Of a stretch of DNA of 64,000 nucleotides, positions 25,083-38,019 are shown piece after piece; the first letter of the stretch is position 1; each line of letters starts with the position of its first letter. The translations under genes were made by a program, and so were the position numbers. The notes under the pieces were generated by a model, which worked only from the letters and a program-made list of their open reading frames with translations, was not told where the DNA came from and made no database searches. The stretch lies in NCBI GenBank assembly GCA_945910005.1, contig OX246745.1:44224251-44288250 (forward strand). Direction: 5' to 3'. The DNA comes from Isoperla grammatica. Lineage: Eukaryota > Arthropoda > Insecta > Plecoptera > Perlodidae.

Positions 25083-25263
25083 CTCAAGTACAAGCGGCGG
25101 GTGTACAAGATGTTGCATCTGGATGAGAAGCAGCTCAAGGCGCTGCACACAAGAGCCAACCTACGGCGTCTGCTCGACTATGTGGCCAACGGACAAGTGG
25201 AGAAGATAACAAAGATGTGTTCCAAAGGGCTGGACCCAAACTTCCACTGTCACGAAACGGGAG
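25083..25263 (+). CDS. Shank: Shank exon 3: SPN-ankyrin linker and first ankyrin helix
   Basis: A 181-nt exon, phase 0 to 1. It begins LKYKRRVYKMLHLDEKQLK and continues through LHTRANLRRLLDYV to GLDPNFHCHETG. Vertebrate Shanks have the same YKRRVY...K.L.KLHTKANLK...GLDPNFHD order, where SPN passes into the ankyrin repeats. The acceptor is the last of about 70 tandem TTTCAG sites. The donor is GGAG|GTATGT. The reading frame of this exon is open upstream through the array to the TAA at 24540-24542, so use of an acceptor 3, 6, 9... units upstream would insert repeat-encoded residues in frame. Confidence 0.93.
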
Positions 25264-25751
25264 GTATGTTTGTACATTACACTTCTTGAACATGACTTTT
25301 TATACACACTCAAATATTATAAATATATCTACGGTTATATATTTTATGCATGTTTTGTTAGTCGTCGCCTGAAATTTAAAATCCACCCATCTATAATCCT
25401 AAAATTAATATTTATTAACCCTTAGCCCTCATATAGACATTTACAATGGAATGGAGGGTCCAACATTGCGGGGTTTGTGGCAAAAGCACCACCCTTTTAC
25501 CGAAGACAAAACTTATTTTACATTTTACCTTTTGAATGCCTATAAACACGTCACAAATTTACAACTGCTATATACAATAAGTTAAGAAAATGTTTATGAG
25601 TGGCTACAAATCAATTGAACTCTCATAAAATACTAAATGTTAGTAAATACTGGTACAGGTCAACTATAGAATCTACTTAGACCTACTACAAAATTAAGAT
25701 TAAAATTAAAAGTTGGTGACAATTGGCTTGATCCTAACCTATTATTATTTA

Positions 25752-25833
<82 letters not shown>

Positions 25834-26489
25834 TTGTATTATTATTATTGTTATTATTTTATTGAATGTATCACAATCATACAATCTCGGTCAAAACCAG
25901 CGTTAACATGTTATACGGACGTATTGTCAAGTATTTCCATGTGTCTACCTTATTAACTTCACTAATCACATGTTATTAGTATAAACAGTCATCAATCTCG
26001 GTCAAAGCCTGTGTTTACATGTTATACGGACAATACAGATGTAATGTCAAGTATTTCCATGAGGTACCTTTGTGACATGCCAGAAAAGCAGAAGAGCAAG
26101 CTCACATTAACAAGTGCCTCGGTGTCGCTCAAGTGGAGATGGGGCGTGAGCCGTCTGTGCTCGTGGTCATTGAGTGCGGTGTACAATAGTTGGGCGCCAC
26201 GTTTTTCCTGAAAGAAAGCTCCAGGACTGGGCAACGATGGTAGGAAAAACGAAGGATCGATCGTGCCAATGACAAGTCCTAGAGAACAAGATACTATTTC
26301 GTCAACGTTTATTGGTGGAACTGGGTGATGAAACGTTGACATCGGCCAGTAGGCCTACCCAAAAGTAAACCACAAAACTATACAAGGTTATACGAGTACC
26401 TGCGACTCTTAAAGAACGCTGTCGTTTAGAACAATTAACCCATACATAGGGCAGTGACACAGTAATATTATTTCTACAAAGATATACAA
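25264..26489. other. Start of intron 3
   Basis: No gene. It contains an (ATT)n microsatellite at about 25741-25860. It also contains a diverged tandem duplication, about 25883-25945 and 25992-26065, sharing CAATCTCGGTCAAA and GTCAAGTATTTCCATG. Confidence 0.6.
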
Positions 26490-26710
26490 GATTATACACG
26501 GTTATGCAAATTATACAGTTAGACAAGGTTAAACACGGTTATACAAATTATACAGTTAGACAAGGTTAAACACGGTTATACAAATTATACAGTTAGACAA
26601 GGTTAAACACGGTTATACAAATTATACAGTTAGACAAGGTTAAACACGGTTATACAAATTATACAGTTAGACAAGGTTATACACGGTTATACAAATTATA
26701 CAGTTATGCG
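26490..26710. repeat. 37-bp tandem array, about 6 copies
   Basis: The unit is TTAGACAAGGTTAAACACGG followed by TTATACAAATTATACAG, with TATACACGG variants at both ends of the array. Confidence 0.9.
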
Positions 26711-27510
26711 AGGTTTACCCAAATCATACCGTAAACTACTACCTATGACTCTTAATACGTTGTCGCCTGACGGCACGACTAGAACCCGTAACTGGATGGT
26801 TACCGGGTGGCACGTACTCTACCATACACCGTGCTCTCAGTACACGTCCGACGTCTTATGGCCAACTGACGTTAGGAACTCTAGTCCGGGCACAACGTAA
26901 CGGGGCAACCAAGTCCCTAGTGACACTACACAAGAAATAAGAATGTTCCAAACAGAGGCCTAAACGTCCTACGACCCAATGGTGCGTCGCCTTGGGCGAG
27001 ACCGGCGACCTTGTCCAAAGAAAGCAAGAAAAGACGTCACAAAGACAAAAACCTGGTCTGATGAATGTGGAGCGTCGTCCGGGAACGGCTGGGCCTGGAG
27101 TCGGTCTAACCTGCCGCCACGACCGCGAAGACGATATCCAAGTGTCACCCTCGGCAACCTCGTGGTCCGCAGTATGTTAGCCCTAGGCTAATTCGACGCC
27201 CCTCCACAGGCTGGAAGATGAAACGCCTGGCGCGCGTATCTCCCCTGGCAGGAGCCGAATCCAAAACGCTTGGGAAAACTCGGCAAACCAACCGTGACCA
27301 CCTGGCAACACCTCGGGAAACGCCCCCTGCAAGGGTCTAACGTTTGCTCACGTCCCTCGTGTATCACAAGCCTCTCCCAGCTCGACTGACTGTCCGCGGC
27401 CGCCAACGGTTGCGCTACAGACAAGCCGTCGGCGCACCGAGCGGCCGAACGTACAACTACGTCCCTCAGGGTAGGCGCGCGGCCTTCAAACATGGAGTTG
27501 CCACGGAACC
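26711..27510. other. GC-rich block left of the long-TIR transposon
   Basis: Clearly higher in GC than its neighbours from about 26880 to 27510, with overlapping frames of 60-100 codons on both strands. No domain is recognisable. It could be a decayed mobile element or part of a larger composite, but I see no boundary repeats. Confidence 0.35.
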
Positions 27511-28030
27511 AGCCTGTGACAGTTTGGTTTACCTCATAAGGTACATAAGGTTTGACCAGTGGAACATACGCGGATTTATATGGGTTTTTTCAAAAGCCGC
27601 GTCTTGCGCGTCAACTTGGGGGCGTTTGGGCCCCATCGGTGGCCAAAAAAGGCCAAAAAGGGCTGTGGTTTACCTCATAAGGTACATGATGGGAACGCCA
27701 AAATATGCGAAAACTTGTCCAGAAATTGGAACCGTAACGCAAGACGCGCTACTTGGGGGCGTTTCCGTTTCAGACGCCCCTCAAAAGGGCCAAAAAAGGC
27801 CCTGGTTTACCTCATAAGGTACACGATTGGAACAAACGCCATTTTGTGCTTTGATATGTACAGATTACGAATATGTATAGTAAGACGCGTTTTCAGGGGG
27901 CTTTTGGCCTTTCAGACGCCTATTTTATGAAAAGGGCCCTTTTTTGTCCAACAAGGTACAGACTTGAAAATGGTGTCAAATTAACCGGGACGGTGTCTAG
28001 AGCTCAAAAATACGTAACAACACGCTTAAG
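27511..28030 (+). repeat. Left terminal inverted repeat
   Basis: About 520 bp, the inverted copy of 33754-34280. Apparent frames of 120-157 codons here and in the right copy are the same TIR sequence read through. They encode repeated VYLIRY motifs from the subterminal repeats and are not genes. Confidence 0.9.
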
Positions 28031-28169
28031 AGAGAACTATTACACATTTTAAGCACATTCAAACAGAAAAGGGCCAATTATTAAATACATAATATCACAA
28101 CTGTAACTAACTCTGTTATTTCATATTTGTACTACGTGTCTAGATTGCAATTAACATTAAATAAACCGA

Positions 28170-28246
28170 CAGATGTAGCTCAAGCGCTAAGGCCAGAGTC
28201 TCTGATTCGGGAGGTCCCGGGTTCGAATCCCGACGAGACCCGCTTA
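28170..28246 (+). repeat. tRNA-like sequence (SINE head or pseudo-tRNA)
   Basis: Has an A-box-like TAGCTCAAGCG and a clear T-arm CGGGTTCGAATCCCG at about 28219-28233. The acceptor strands do not pair, so it is not a functional tRNA. It sits just inside the left TIR of the transposon. Confidence 0.5.
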
Positions 28247-29255
28247 CCTTAGGCTGTTCAAAAGCGTTTGCCTGAATTAGAGATATTCACCGTTTTGACT
28301 GTATGTAGAAAGTTGACATTGTCCACAAATGAATTGGCGAATTGACAATGGAAGGAATACAATTTTAACATAAGCTATATGCATTCCTTTTAAACTGGAT
28401 ATATTTATAAGAAAACAAAGTTAACACAGTTATTAAAAATAAAATACATTGGTAAACGTTTAAACATTGGTATTCATCTCCTCATACATTGTTTAAACAA
28501 AAAAATAATGTTCCACGTAGTTTAATTTATAAGGATTTGATGATGGAGTGGCATATTAATTATGAGTGTAAGGATTTGAGTGGTGATAAATTAAATTGTC
28601 GATAGTGTTACAAAATACATTTTTAATTTTATCATAAGTATTATTTGTAAACTAAACAGATCACAATAACATTGGCGTAACGAATAAGGAATATGATTAA
28701 ATGTGTCCAAGCATTTCAATTTACCTGGTGTATATAATACACTTACACCCAGGTGATTGTGATTTAACTTCCAGTATGCTATACCACAGCTGTTGGAAGA
28801 TTTGTAAAAAGGTCAAGTATAAGAGTTTAATTAAAAAGTATAATAATAATTGAAATAATAGTATATAACAATTAATAAGTAATAAGTATAATATGATATC
28901 AAGCTGTGATTTCATTTCTAGTATGCTATACTATATACTTCAGCTCTTGGAAGATTTGTTAGTCAAATATAAGAATTAAATTAAATAGGGAATTTAAAAA
29001 AATACGTTAATACAAATGTGCAACGAAATAAGAATAGTATGATTCCAAACCATGCTGATCTACAATGACCTAATAATGTAACACGTGTGTGTGTGTATAT
29101 ATATATATGTAGGGTGTATATGCATACTTTCATCGATTCATGACAAATATTCTAAGCATTTTCATCATCATCGCTCACGTCGTCATCACTTGAACATTGA
29201 ACTGCAGCATCTTCATCTTCACCAGAGTCTGGAAGTTCAATAGGAGTAATTTCAT

Positions 29256-32200
29256 CTACTGACGGAGGTGACTGGTCACCAAGGAACCATTGAATGTGGT
29301 ATTTTCCGTCCTTAATACCCAGCCACTGCTTTCTGGTGGATATGCAGGAGCAGATGCAGATGCCGCTTTACCAGTCGCTATGTTGAACAGCACACTGTTC
29401 TTGTCCATGTCAAACGGGTTGAGACAGGATTTGATCTGATCCATTATTGCAGCTAAATCATGTGTGTCTTTCTCCACTTTGTGAGGTAAGGTCTCTTGGG
29501 AAACATCTTCTGAGCGTTTCAATCCAGTTAGATTTAACAAGCTAGAAACAATGCTTGTACGGAGGTAGTGGCTTTTGGCCCATCGCTGCCGGGATGATAT
29601 CGAATTAGTAAACGCTGATATTCCTGTGAGCTTACTTGCCGCGTCCGCATTTATTGACTGTTCCAAGCATAGATCTATAGGACTTCTTGAAAAGTTTTTT
29701 TCAGTTCGACGAAGAGAAAATCCCCCGTTTTTAAACTCTTCTTCCAATCCTGGATGCGACTCCTTTATTTTTAGAATATTGTCATGGAATCGCACAAGCC
29801 AGCGGGAATAGTTCTGATGATTGAACGCAAAGAACAATGTCACAACTTTTGGAAGGCAGTATGCATACAAAGTATGATCACCAGTACGTATGCTTCTAGA
29901 AAACTCGTGATATAGGTGAATTAACTGAATGTACATCATCCAGTACTTCGCTGTCATTCCGTGCAATCCGTCTTCTGTATCTTTGCAGTATTCATCATAC
30001 CTGTCTAGAAGATCCGTCAGTTCCGTGGATAAACAGAGTGGGCTTTTTGCATCACCTTGAAACTGACCTAGCATTTCAAGCTCTTCAATAACTGTGCTGG
30101 ATACGGGCTCGCTGGTTGCAAGGAATGCACGAAAATGTAATACTTCCATAGCACATGCAAGAAGTGGGTGAAGCCGTTTGCACCTATTGAAGTGTTTTCC
30201 TGATATAACCCCATTAAGAGATCCTTCAGCCAGCACACCGGATTCCACAAGTACATGAGGGCCACCCGACCCATCAATGAATTTACCCACAGTCTTAAAG
30301 AAGGACATTTCAATGTGGAAACCTCCTAGCTGAATGAAGACGTTATCATATAAGGGCGATTCTTCAGATTGGATTTGGAGTGCCATTTTTGCTATCACCA
30401 GGTCATAAGTAACCATGATGTATTTTTGGCCACACTCTTTAGCGAGTTGCTGTGCATTCAACAAAGTCTGTGCCACAACGGCTAAAGATGTTGGGGATAC
30501 GTTGATTTGTGGTAGATACCAAATCTTTTGTTTTGGAAGTGCATCTAGAACTGCTCTTGCATTCCATCCTACCCACATTGGAGTATCCTTTATCTGAAGT
30601 GCAAACGACATCATCCACACAATATCACGGGCTTTTATGTCCTTAATGTTGAAGGGAACAACATTTCTTTTTGGGTCTTGCGATGAATACAATGGCGAGG
30701 TAAGCATTTTTGGTTTCTTTCTACATGGTTCTATCTCCAGTCCACTTGATTGAAACGCTCTTCGTCGTTTACGAGAAGTAGAAGTTGATGGTACATTAAC
30801 AACCTGATCATCAGTATCGCCTCTTATAACTTCTGTGATGTTTTGGTATGCTATACCAACGGTATCATGAAGTGTGTCCTTCCCTGTTAGAGTTTCCACA
30901 AACCGATCGTAATTGTCAAAAGCAACACCTGTTGATAAGTGAGGGAGTTGAGACATACCTTCGGGAGTAATCTTTCCCTCGTCTGTTGCTGAAAATGTTA
31001 ATTCTGTTTCAACTTCTTCGACTGTGTTGTAGCTTACACAATGGCCAAGTCTGTTTAGTACTTCAACAACTCTTCTACTTCCTGTCATGCTCTTTATGGC
31101 AAGTCCTAGCAGAAGATGTTTAGATGGTTTTCTCCTTCCATTGGTAACAGAGTATATCATATCATGACAGAGAGACGTGACCTTTCTCTTTTTATACTCA
31201 GATGAGGATCTTCTAGGGTCTGGCCCTCCAACTAAATGTGTGACGAATGTGTGTAACAGGTCTGGAATATCGGCTTCTCCCTTCATAATATCCTTCAATG
31301 TTAACACATCAGGAAGAGGGTGTGTCTCGGCTTTTAGAATTTCTGCACGGAGAGCTAGAGCAGTGTTCCTTGCGAGATTATTCACTGTGCACCGTGTACC
31401 AAATACATCTTTCAACACTTTTTCAACATTCATAGAACTTTTGTATAATATTGTTCCCTTATTAGTTGAGAGTCTACACTTTGCCAATCTACTTCCAAAT
31501 TGTGCAATGAGCTTTCTTTCCAAATGATCAGCTGTAAACGTGACATTCTCAGTATACAGGTCATCCTTTTGGAATTCAGTAATCATAGCCATGTAATGCG
31601 CATGAATGTCTTTTAACAGCATTGCTTCTTCATTATGCATGATGGTTTCTTCCACAAACGCACAAATACCGTCGAAAGCCATAGTATGCATTTCCCTAGT
31701 CTCATGCCACACCCGTTTTTGCACCGTTTCACGGGGTACTTTAGATTTTATAGCTTCCGCATTCTTCTGGTATTGAAGTCTGCACAGTCTGTGGTAATGC
31801 ACCTCTTTTGAAACAAAGTCGACATTGCGAATTTTAGTTAACAATTTTTCGTCTTTTAGCATTTCTGCATATGCTATTATATTTTCTTCGATGGATTTTG
31901 TTTCACATTGAATCAGACTTTGCTTAACATTATGATGTTTCTTTTGAGTTTTTGAACAAAAGAGGCATGTACGATCAAAAATTCCACGTGAATGAGTGGA
32001 TGCTGGTGAACTTGATGATCTAGTCGTTCGACTCGGAACGATAGGCGATGGGTCAGAGTTATTAGAACCCGGTAATTCTAACGGAATTAGAGCTAAGCTT
32101 TCGCATATTTGCTCCGACGCAACAGATGTATAATTACTGTAACACTTACGATGGTATCCACATGTTTCGTCAAAATCGTCCGGTAAATGTATTTGTGAAT

Positions 32201-32596
32201 ACTTTGACTTTGGGTTTTTACTACGTACCAAAGCTACATGTTTGCATCTGTTATAAGTTTCTTTTGTAAAGCTTATAATGTTTGCTGTCGATTCTCTACT
32301 GCCTAAATGCAAGCAGCATGTTTTACCTGCAAAACGTACGGGCCCAAATTAAACTACGTATTGTCAATGGGTAAATTATTATGCAAAAGTTAACAATTAT
32401 AATAAATAAAATACTAATACAAATACTACTACAGTAAACATTTGTGAACGTGGTAGTGTGGTGTTTACACTTTAACATTATTAAATCGAGAACTAAACTG
32501 CTATTTAAATTTATGCAACCCAAATCTTATTTTTAGTAATACATTTCTCACACACTAATGCAAATAAAGCAAATTACCTTTACTTGGTTCACCCAT
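29256..32596 (-). CDS. Putative transposase of the long-TIR element
   Basis: The main exon runs from 32326 down to the stop at 29256-29258. A TTTTGCAG acceptor at 32327-32334 can join it to a short first exon (32596-32578; MGEPSK, donor AAAG|GTAATT), giving a protein of about 1,030 residues. Numbering from the TTG at 32312 (1,018 residues), the N terminus has two Cys/His clusters: C23, C50, H54 and C57 (CGYHRKC), then C116, C119, H173 and C177, probably zinc-binding. The middle has FDNYDRFVETLTGKDTLHD (D466), VTYDLVIAK (D637), GGFH (H666) and LVESGVLAEG (E690). These D, D, H and E positions suit an RNase H-like transposase core, but that is inference. NHQNYSRWLVRFHD lies near 831-844. I recognise the protein as belonging to a repetitive, uncharacterised metazoan family but cannot name its superfamily. 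The C terminus appears frameshifted (see findings). Confidence 0.75.
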
Positions 32597-33753
32597 GTCC
32601 ACGATTTTCCAAATAACTGAACAGGAGCGTCAACTTTCTCATCAATGTTTTGGTGATTATTTTATAATATTATTCCTGTGAAATGATACCATTGTCAATA
32701 TGTTGATATCGCAATACACTATATACATTACTATACAGGTGCAAATAACTGAAAATTTCTTGTCTTTAGAACCTTCTGCATGTTGTTTAATATTCTATAG
32801 GTATTAATTGCAATTTTAAGGCATACAAAGTTCCTACGTAAGTTATAGTAGAAATAGAAAATATTGGAAATGTTAATAGTTTTTTTTATCAAGGCGCCAC
32901 GTGCAAAGTTGCCTAATTTAGTAATATTATACTTAGCTACCGAGCTATGCATTGGAATACTACTTAACATGTATTATGATGGGATTATGTTTTCTATATT
33001 GCAAGTAACTAAATCTTAAATGTCCCAGACTATAGATTTGAAAATATCACTCGCGCCGTGCTTGATAACATAGGCATGCAAAGACAGCAGACAGATACCC
33101 ACGGGGAACCCCAGTTGTTGCTACGGAGATGGTATGCGCTGTAGCTGTTCAACGATATTTACACCAAATATTTTTAGTAAACATGGAATAAAATGTAACC
33201 TTACCTTGTGTTATTGCCATTTAAATATCATTACAAAAGCTTCATTTTACGCGTAACACAATGTCAACATCTAGTCACTACACTGGCCGCCCCACCATTG
33301 TGAACAATGCGCGAAACACATCGCGCATATAGTCTTTGATACAAAAGATGGCATGTCGGACACTATACAATAATATAATTTGCCGTGCATCGCTGTCTTT
33401 CAGAACCAAGTTTCGAATGATAATTGTAATTGGTAATGATCATTTAGAGTGAAGTTAAATGATTAAATTAGACCACCCCGAGATAGATTACAAAATTAGA
33501 CACACACACAGGTATTAATACAGCACTTATAAATCTTCACTTTCTACACAATAATGAAAATAAGGGACAATTTTTTTCCCCAAAAACCTATCCGAAACGC
33601 CAAAGGCCCGCTAAAATTACGTCTTATACGATATATTCGTAATCAAGACACACTTATGCAAACAGTGGCGTTAGTGTTCGTCGTTTACCCCATGTGGTGT
33701 CATGTCCCCCTATTTGGGTCTTTTTGAAATGCGTGGTATGGTTGTAAGGGTCC

Positions 33754-34280
33754 TTTAAGCGTTATGTTGTTATATATTTTTGAGCTCTAGACACCGTCCC
33801 GGTTAATTTGACACCATTTTCAAGTCTGTACCTTGTTGGACAAAAAAGGGCCCTTTTCATAAAATAGGCGTCTGAAAGGCCAAAAGCCCCCTGAAAACGC
33901 GTCTTACTATACATATTCGTAATCTGTACACATCAAAGCACAAAATGGCGTTTGTTCCAATCGTGTACCTTATGAGGTAAACCAGGGCCTTTTTTGGCCC
34001 TTTTGAGGGGCGTCTGAAACGGAAACGCCCCCAAGTAGCGCGTCTTGCGTTACGGTTCCAATTTCTGGACAAGTTTCCGCATATTTTGGCGTTTAGTCCC
34101 ATCATGTACCTTATGAGGTAAACCACGGCCCTTTTTGGCCTTTTTTGGCCACCGATGGGGCCCAAACGCCCCCAAGTTGACGCGTAAGACGCGGGTTTTG
34201 AAAAAACCCATATAAATCCGCGTATGTTCCACTGGTCAAACCTTATGTACCTTATGAGGTAAACCAAACTGTCACAGGCT
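33754..34280 (-). repeat. Right terminal inverted repeat
   Basis: Inverted copy of 27511-28030. Just inside it, at about 33586-33680, lies a further diverged copy of the subterminal segment (ACGCCAAAGGCCCGC...CGTCTTATACGATATATTCG), so subterminal repetition continues beyond the TIR on this side. Confidence 0.9.
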
Positions 34281-34578
34281 CTCGGTCTACAGCGGAAGCC
34301 AACAAATCTTGCAATGTAGCGAACAGTTCAGCGACGTGTGGTCGCACGTCGTGAACGGGGCGTCACATCTTGTTCAACTTCAGTCGTTACTGTCTTATTA
34401 GTACTTGTTTATAGTATACACTGTATAGGTTCTGATATGCTATCTTATTGCGTTGTCTTCGTGTGTGTCTTCTTTGCGTCGTGTTATTGTGTGTACGGTC
34501 GTGGCCGATTTCTCGAAGCCACCCTATAAAGTAATTCTACTCTATGGGCAATGGAAAACCGTTGTCAGGATGGATTAC
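34281..34578. other. Spacer between transposon and LINE cluster
   Basis: No gene or repeat recognised. It ends at the first (TTA)n array. Confidence 0.5.

Positions 34579-35818
<1,240 letters not shown>

Positions 35819-35910
<92 letters not shown>
35819..35910. repeat. (TTA)n microsatellite between LINE copies
   Basis: Pure TTA repeat, directly continuous with the 3' tail of LINE copy 1 and ending where LINE copy 2 begins. Confidence 0.95.
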
Positions 35911-35911
<1 letters not shown>

Positions 35912-36487
35912 GCTCCCAAACTCGTTTTTACTTACTTTAAGATTGTTGCTTGCTTATTATTTCAATGATAAATATAAAGTTATAAATGATATCAGTAGTG
36001 TGAATCTCCGTCATAGAAATAGATATTTAGTGCCCTCCTATATAAACAAGTACGGAATGAGAACTTTAAAATTTATATTCCCTTATGAATTCAACAAGTT
36101 GCCATCAAATTTAAGTGATTTAAATAGCCTTAGTTTAGTTAAGTTTGCATTAAAAGAGTGGATTTTGTTAAATTTAACGTTAGAGTAATTGGGAATTTGT
36201 ATTGCGTGTTCCAACTAATTTATTCTGTGTTTTTATTTATATTGTACCCATCTCATATTTTTTTCTCTTTATATATGTTTGTTTTTCAGTTTTTGTCGTT
36301 CAGTTGTTTTTTTGTATATTATTTGACTTTTTGGTTATCTGCCATTATGGTTTAATCATTTGTGTGTACTTTTCTTGTTTATGCCACAGATAAGCCCTTT
36401 TAAGGGCTTTGTGGATTTTATAAAGATGTTAAAATGTTGTGTGCTTGTGTTTAAATGATAACTGTTATAATAAAAAAAAAAAAAAAA
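35911..36487 (+). pseudogene. 5'-truncated non-LTR retrotransposon, 3' end, copy 2
   Basis: The frame to 36188 encodes YINKYGMRTLKFIFPYEFNK and LPSNL, homologous to the last 60 residues of copy 1 but clearly diverged. Its truncation lies further 3' than that of copy 1. The 3' UTR has a hairpin at 36384-36414 (CCACAGATAAGCCC...GGGCTTTGTGG). It ends in an A run at 36471-36487 followed by (TTA)n. Confidence 0.75.
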
Positions 36488-36496
36488 ATTATTATG

Positions 36497-36591
<95 letters not shown>

Positions 36592-36640
36592 TTATTATTA
36601 TATATATTATTATATATTATTTATTATATTATTATATTAT
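36488..36640. repeat. (TTA)n microsatellite
   Basis: TTA repeat decaying at its right end to TATATTATTATA before the 55-bp array. Confidence 0.95.
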
Positions 36641-37180
36641 GAGTTTAAATTGAGTTTGAAGCCATCCAGTATCCTGTCTAGTGTCTATTTATTATGAGTT
36701 TAAATTGAGTTTGAAGCCATCCAGTATCCTGTCTAGTGTCTATTTATTATGAGTTTAAATTGAGTTTGAAGCCATCCAGTATTCTGTCTAGTGTCTATTT
36801 ATTATGAGTTTAAATTGAGTTTGAAGCCATCCAGTATTCTGTCTAGTGTCTATTCATTATGAGTTAAAATTGAGTTTGAAGCCATCCAGTATTCTGTCTA
36901 GTGTCTATTTATTATGAGTTTAAATTGAGTTTGAAGCCATCCAGTATTCTGTCTAGTGTCTATTTATTATGAGTTTAAATTGAGTTTGAAGCTATCTAGT
37001 ATCCTGTGTAGTGTCTATTTATTATGAGTTTAAATTGAGTTTGAAGCCATCTAGTATCCTGTCTAGTGTCTATTTATTATGAGTTTAAATTGAGTTTGAA
37101 GCCATCCAGTATCCTGTCTAGTGTCTATTTATTATGAGTTTAAATTGAGTTTGAAGCCTTCCAGTATCACGTATTGTGTC
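36641..37180. repeat. 55-bp tandem array, about 10 copies
   Basis: The unit is GAGTTTAAATTGAGTTTGAA, GCCATCCAGTATCCTGTCTA and GTGTCTATTTATTAT in succession. It lies immediately before a third LINE-type 3' end and may be part of its 3' UTR. Confidence 0.9.
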
Positions 37181-37420
37181 TATTATTTATGCATGTTATA
37201 TTTATAATTGTTCACATGAAAGTGTTATTGGACTTTATTTTAAAAATTTTGTTGTTGGTGTATTTTGTTTATTATTGTTTTGTTAAAATTGTACCAGTTC
37301 GCTCTGCAATGTTTGTGTTTATGCAACCCACTGTTAAGCTAAGGTTTTAGCTTAGTGGGAATTCTTATTTAATGCGCAAATAAATAAATAAATGATTATT
37401 AAAAAACAAAAAAAACAAAA
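37181..37420 (+). mobile_element. LINE 3' end, copy 3 (no coding part left)
   Basis: A 3' UTR-like stretch with a hairpin at 37328-37359 (CCCACTGTTAAGCT...AGCTTAGTGGG), very like that of copy 1. It is followed by AAATAAATAAATAAATG and an A-rich tail that runs into (TTA)n. Confidence 0.65.
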
Positions 37421-37762
<342 letters not shown>

Positions 37763-37800
37763 ATCCCCGCGCAATACATAGGATGGTTGATGTTTCTCAG

Positions 37801-38019
37801 AAACCCCGCTGACGTTGGGCACGACCATCAAGAAGCCTTGCAAGGTACTGATGGCGCTGGTGAACGGTGGAGCTTTGCTGGACTACCGGACACGGGACGG
37901 CTCGACTGCCCTGCATCGTGCCGTGGAGAGAAACAGCCTTGAGGCCGTTACTACGCTGCTGGAGCTGGGGGCGTCTCCCAACTATAAGGACTCCAAGGGA
38001 CTCACTCCACTCTACCTGG
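37801..38019 (+). CDS. Shank: Shank exon 4: ankyrin repeats
   Basis: A 219-nt exon, phase 1 to 1. The acceptor is TGTTTCTCAG|AAACCCC and the donor CTGG|GTAGGT. It encodes ETPLTLGTTIKKPCKVLMAL, then NGGALLDYRTRDGSTALHRA, then LLELGASPNYKDSKGLTPLY, two ankyrin repeats in register. Vertebrate Shanks share the DFRTRDG.TA.H and LLDLGASPDYKD..GLTPLY blocks. The first glutamate is completed by the G at the end of exon 3, which confirms both junctions. Confidence 0.95.

Larger units (their letters stand above)
27511..34280 (-). mobile_element. 6.8-kb DNA transposon with ~520-bp TIRs
   Basis: The left TIR (27511-28030) and right TIR (33754-34280) are inverted copies differing by few bases. Both begin AGCCTGTGACAGTTTGG and end near GAGCTCAAAAATA...CGCTTAA. 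Each TIR contains subterminal repeats about 135 bp apart with the motif TTTACCTCATAAGGTACA (left: about 27534, 27669 and 27805; a degenerate CAAGGTACA at about 27950). The only long gene inside is the two-exon minus-strand frame described separately. No target duplication is obvious: the flanks are GGAACC on the left and CTCGGTC on the right. The gene, symmetric long TIRs and subterminal repeats make this an autonomous-type cut-and-paste element. The superfamily is undetermined. Confidence 0.85.

Noticed and set aside
22815..25126. Several 500-600 codon frames with MFQLKYNKMLPCFSSS repeats
   Set aside because: All three forward frames of a 32-bp array are open; only exon 3 at its end is supported as coding.
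26880..27510. A GC-rich gene next to the long-TIR transposon
   Set aside because: Overlapping frames on both strands, no recognisable domain and no splice signals that join to Shank.
27344..27930. Coding frames of 123-157 codons at the left TIR, matched at 33857-34267
   Set aside because: The same TIR sequence gives the same frames at both ends of the transposon, with peptide repeats caused by subterminal DNA repeats.
28170..28246. A functional tRNA gene
   Set aside because: The T arm and A box are good but the acceptor strands do not pair. The same is true of the tRNA-like blocks at 45890 and 50905.
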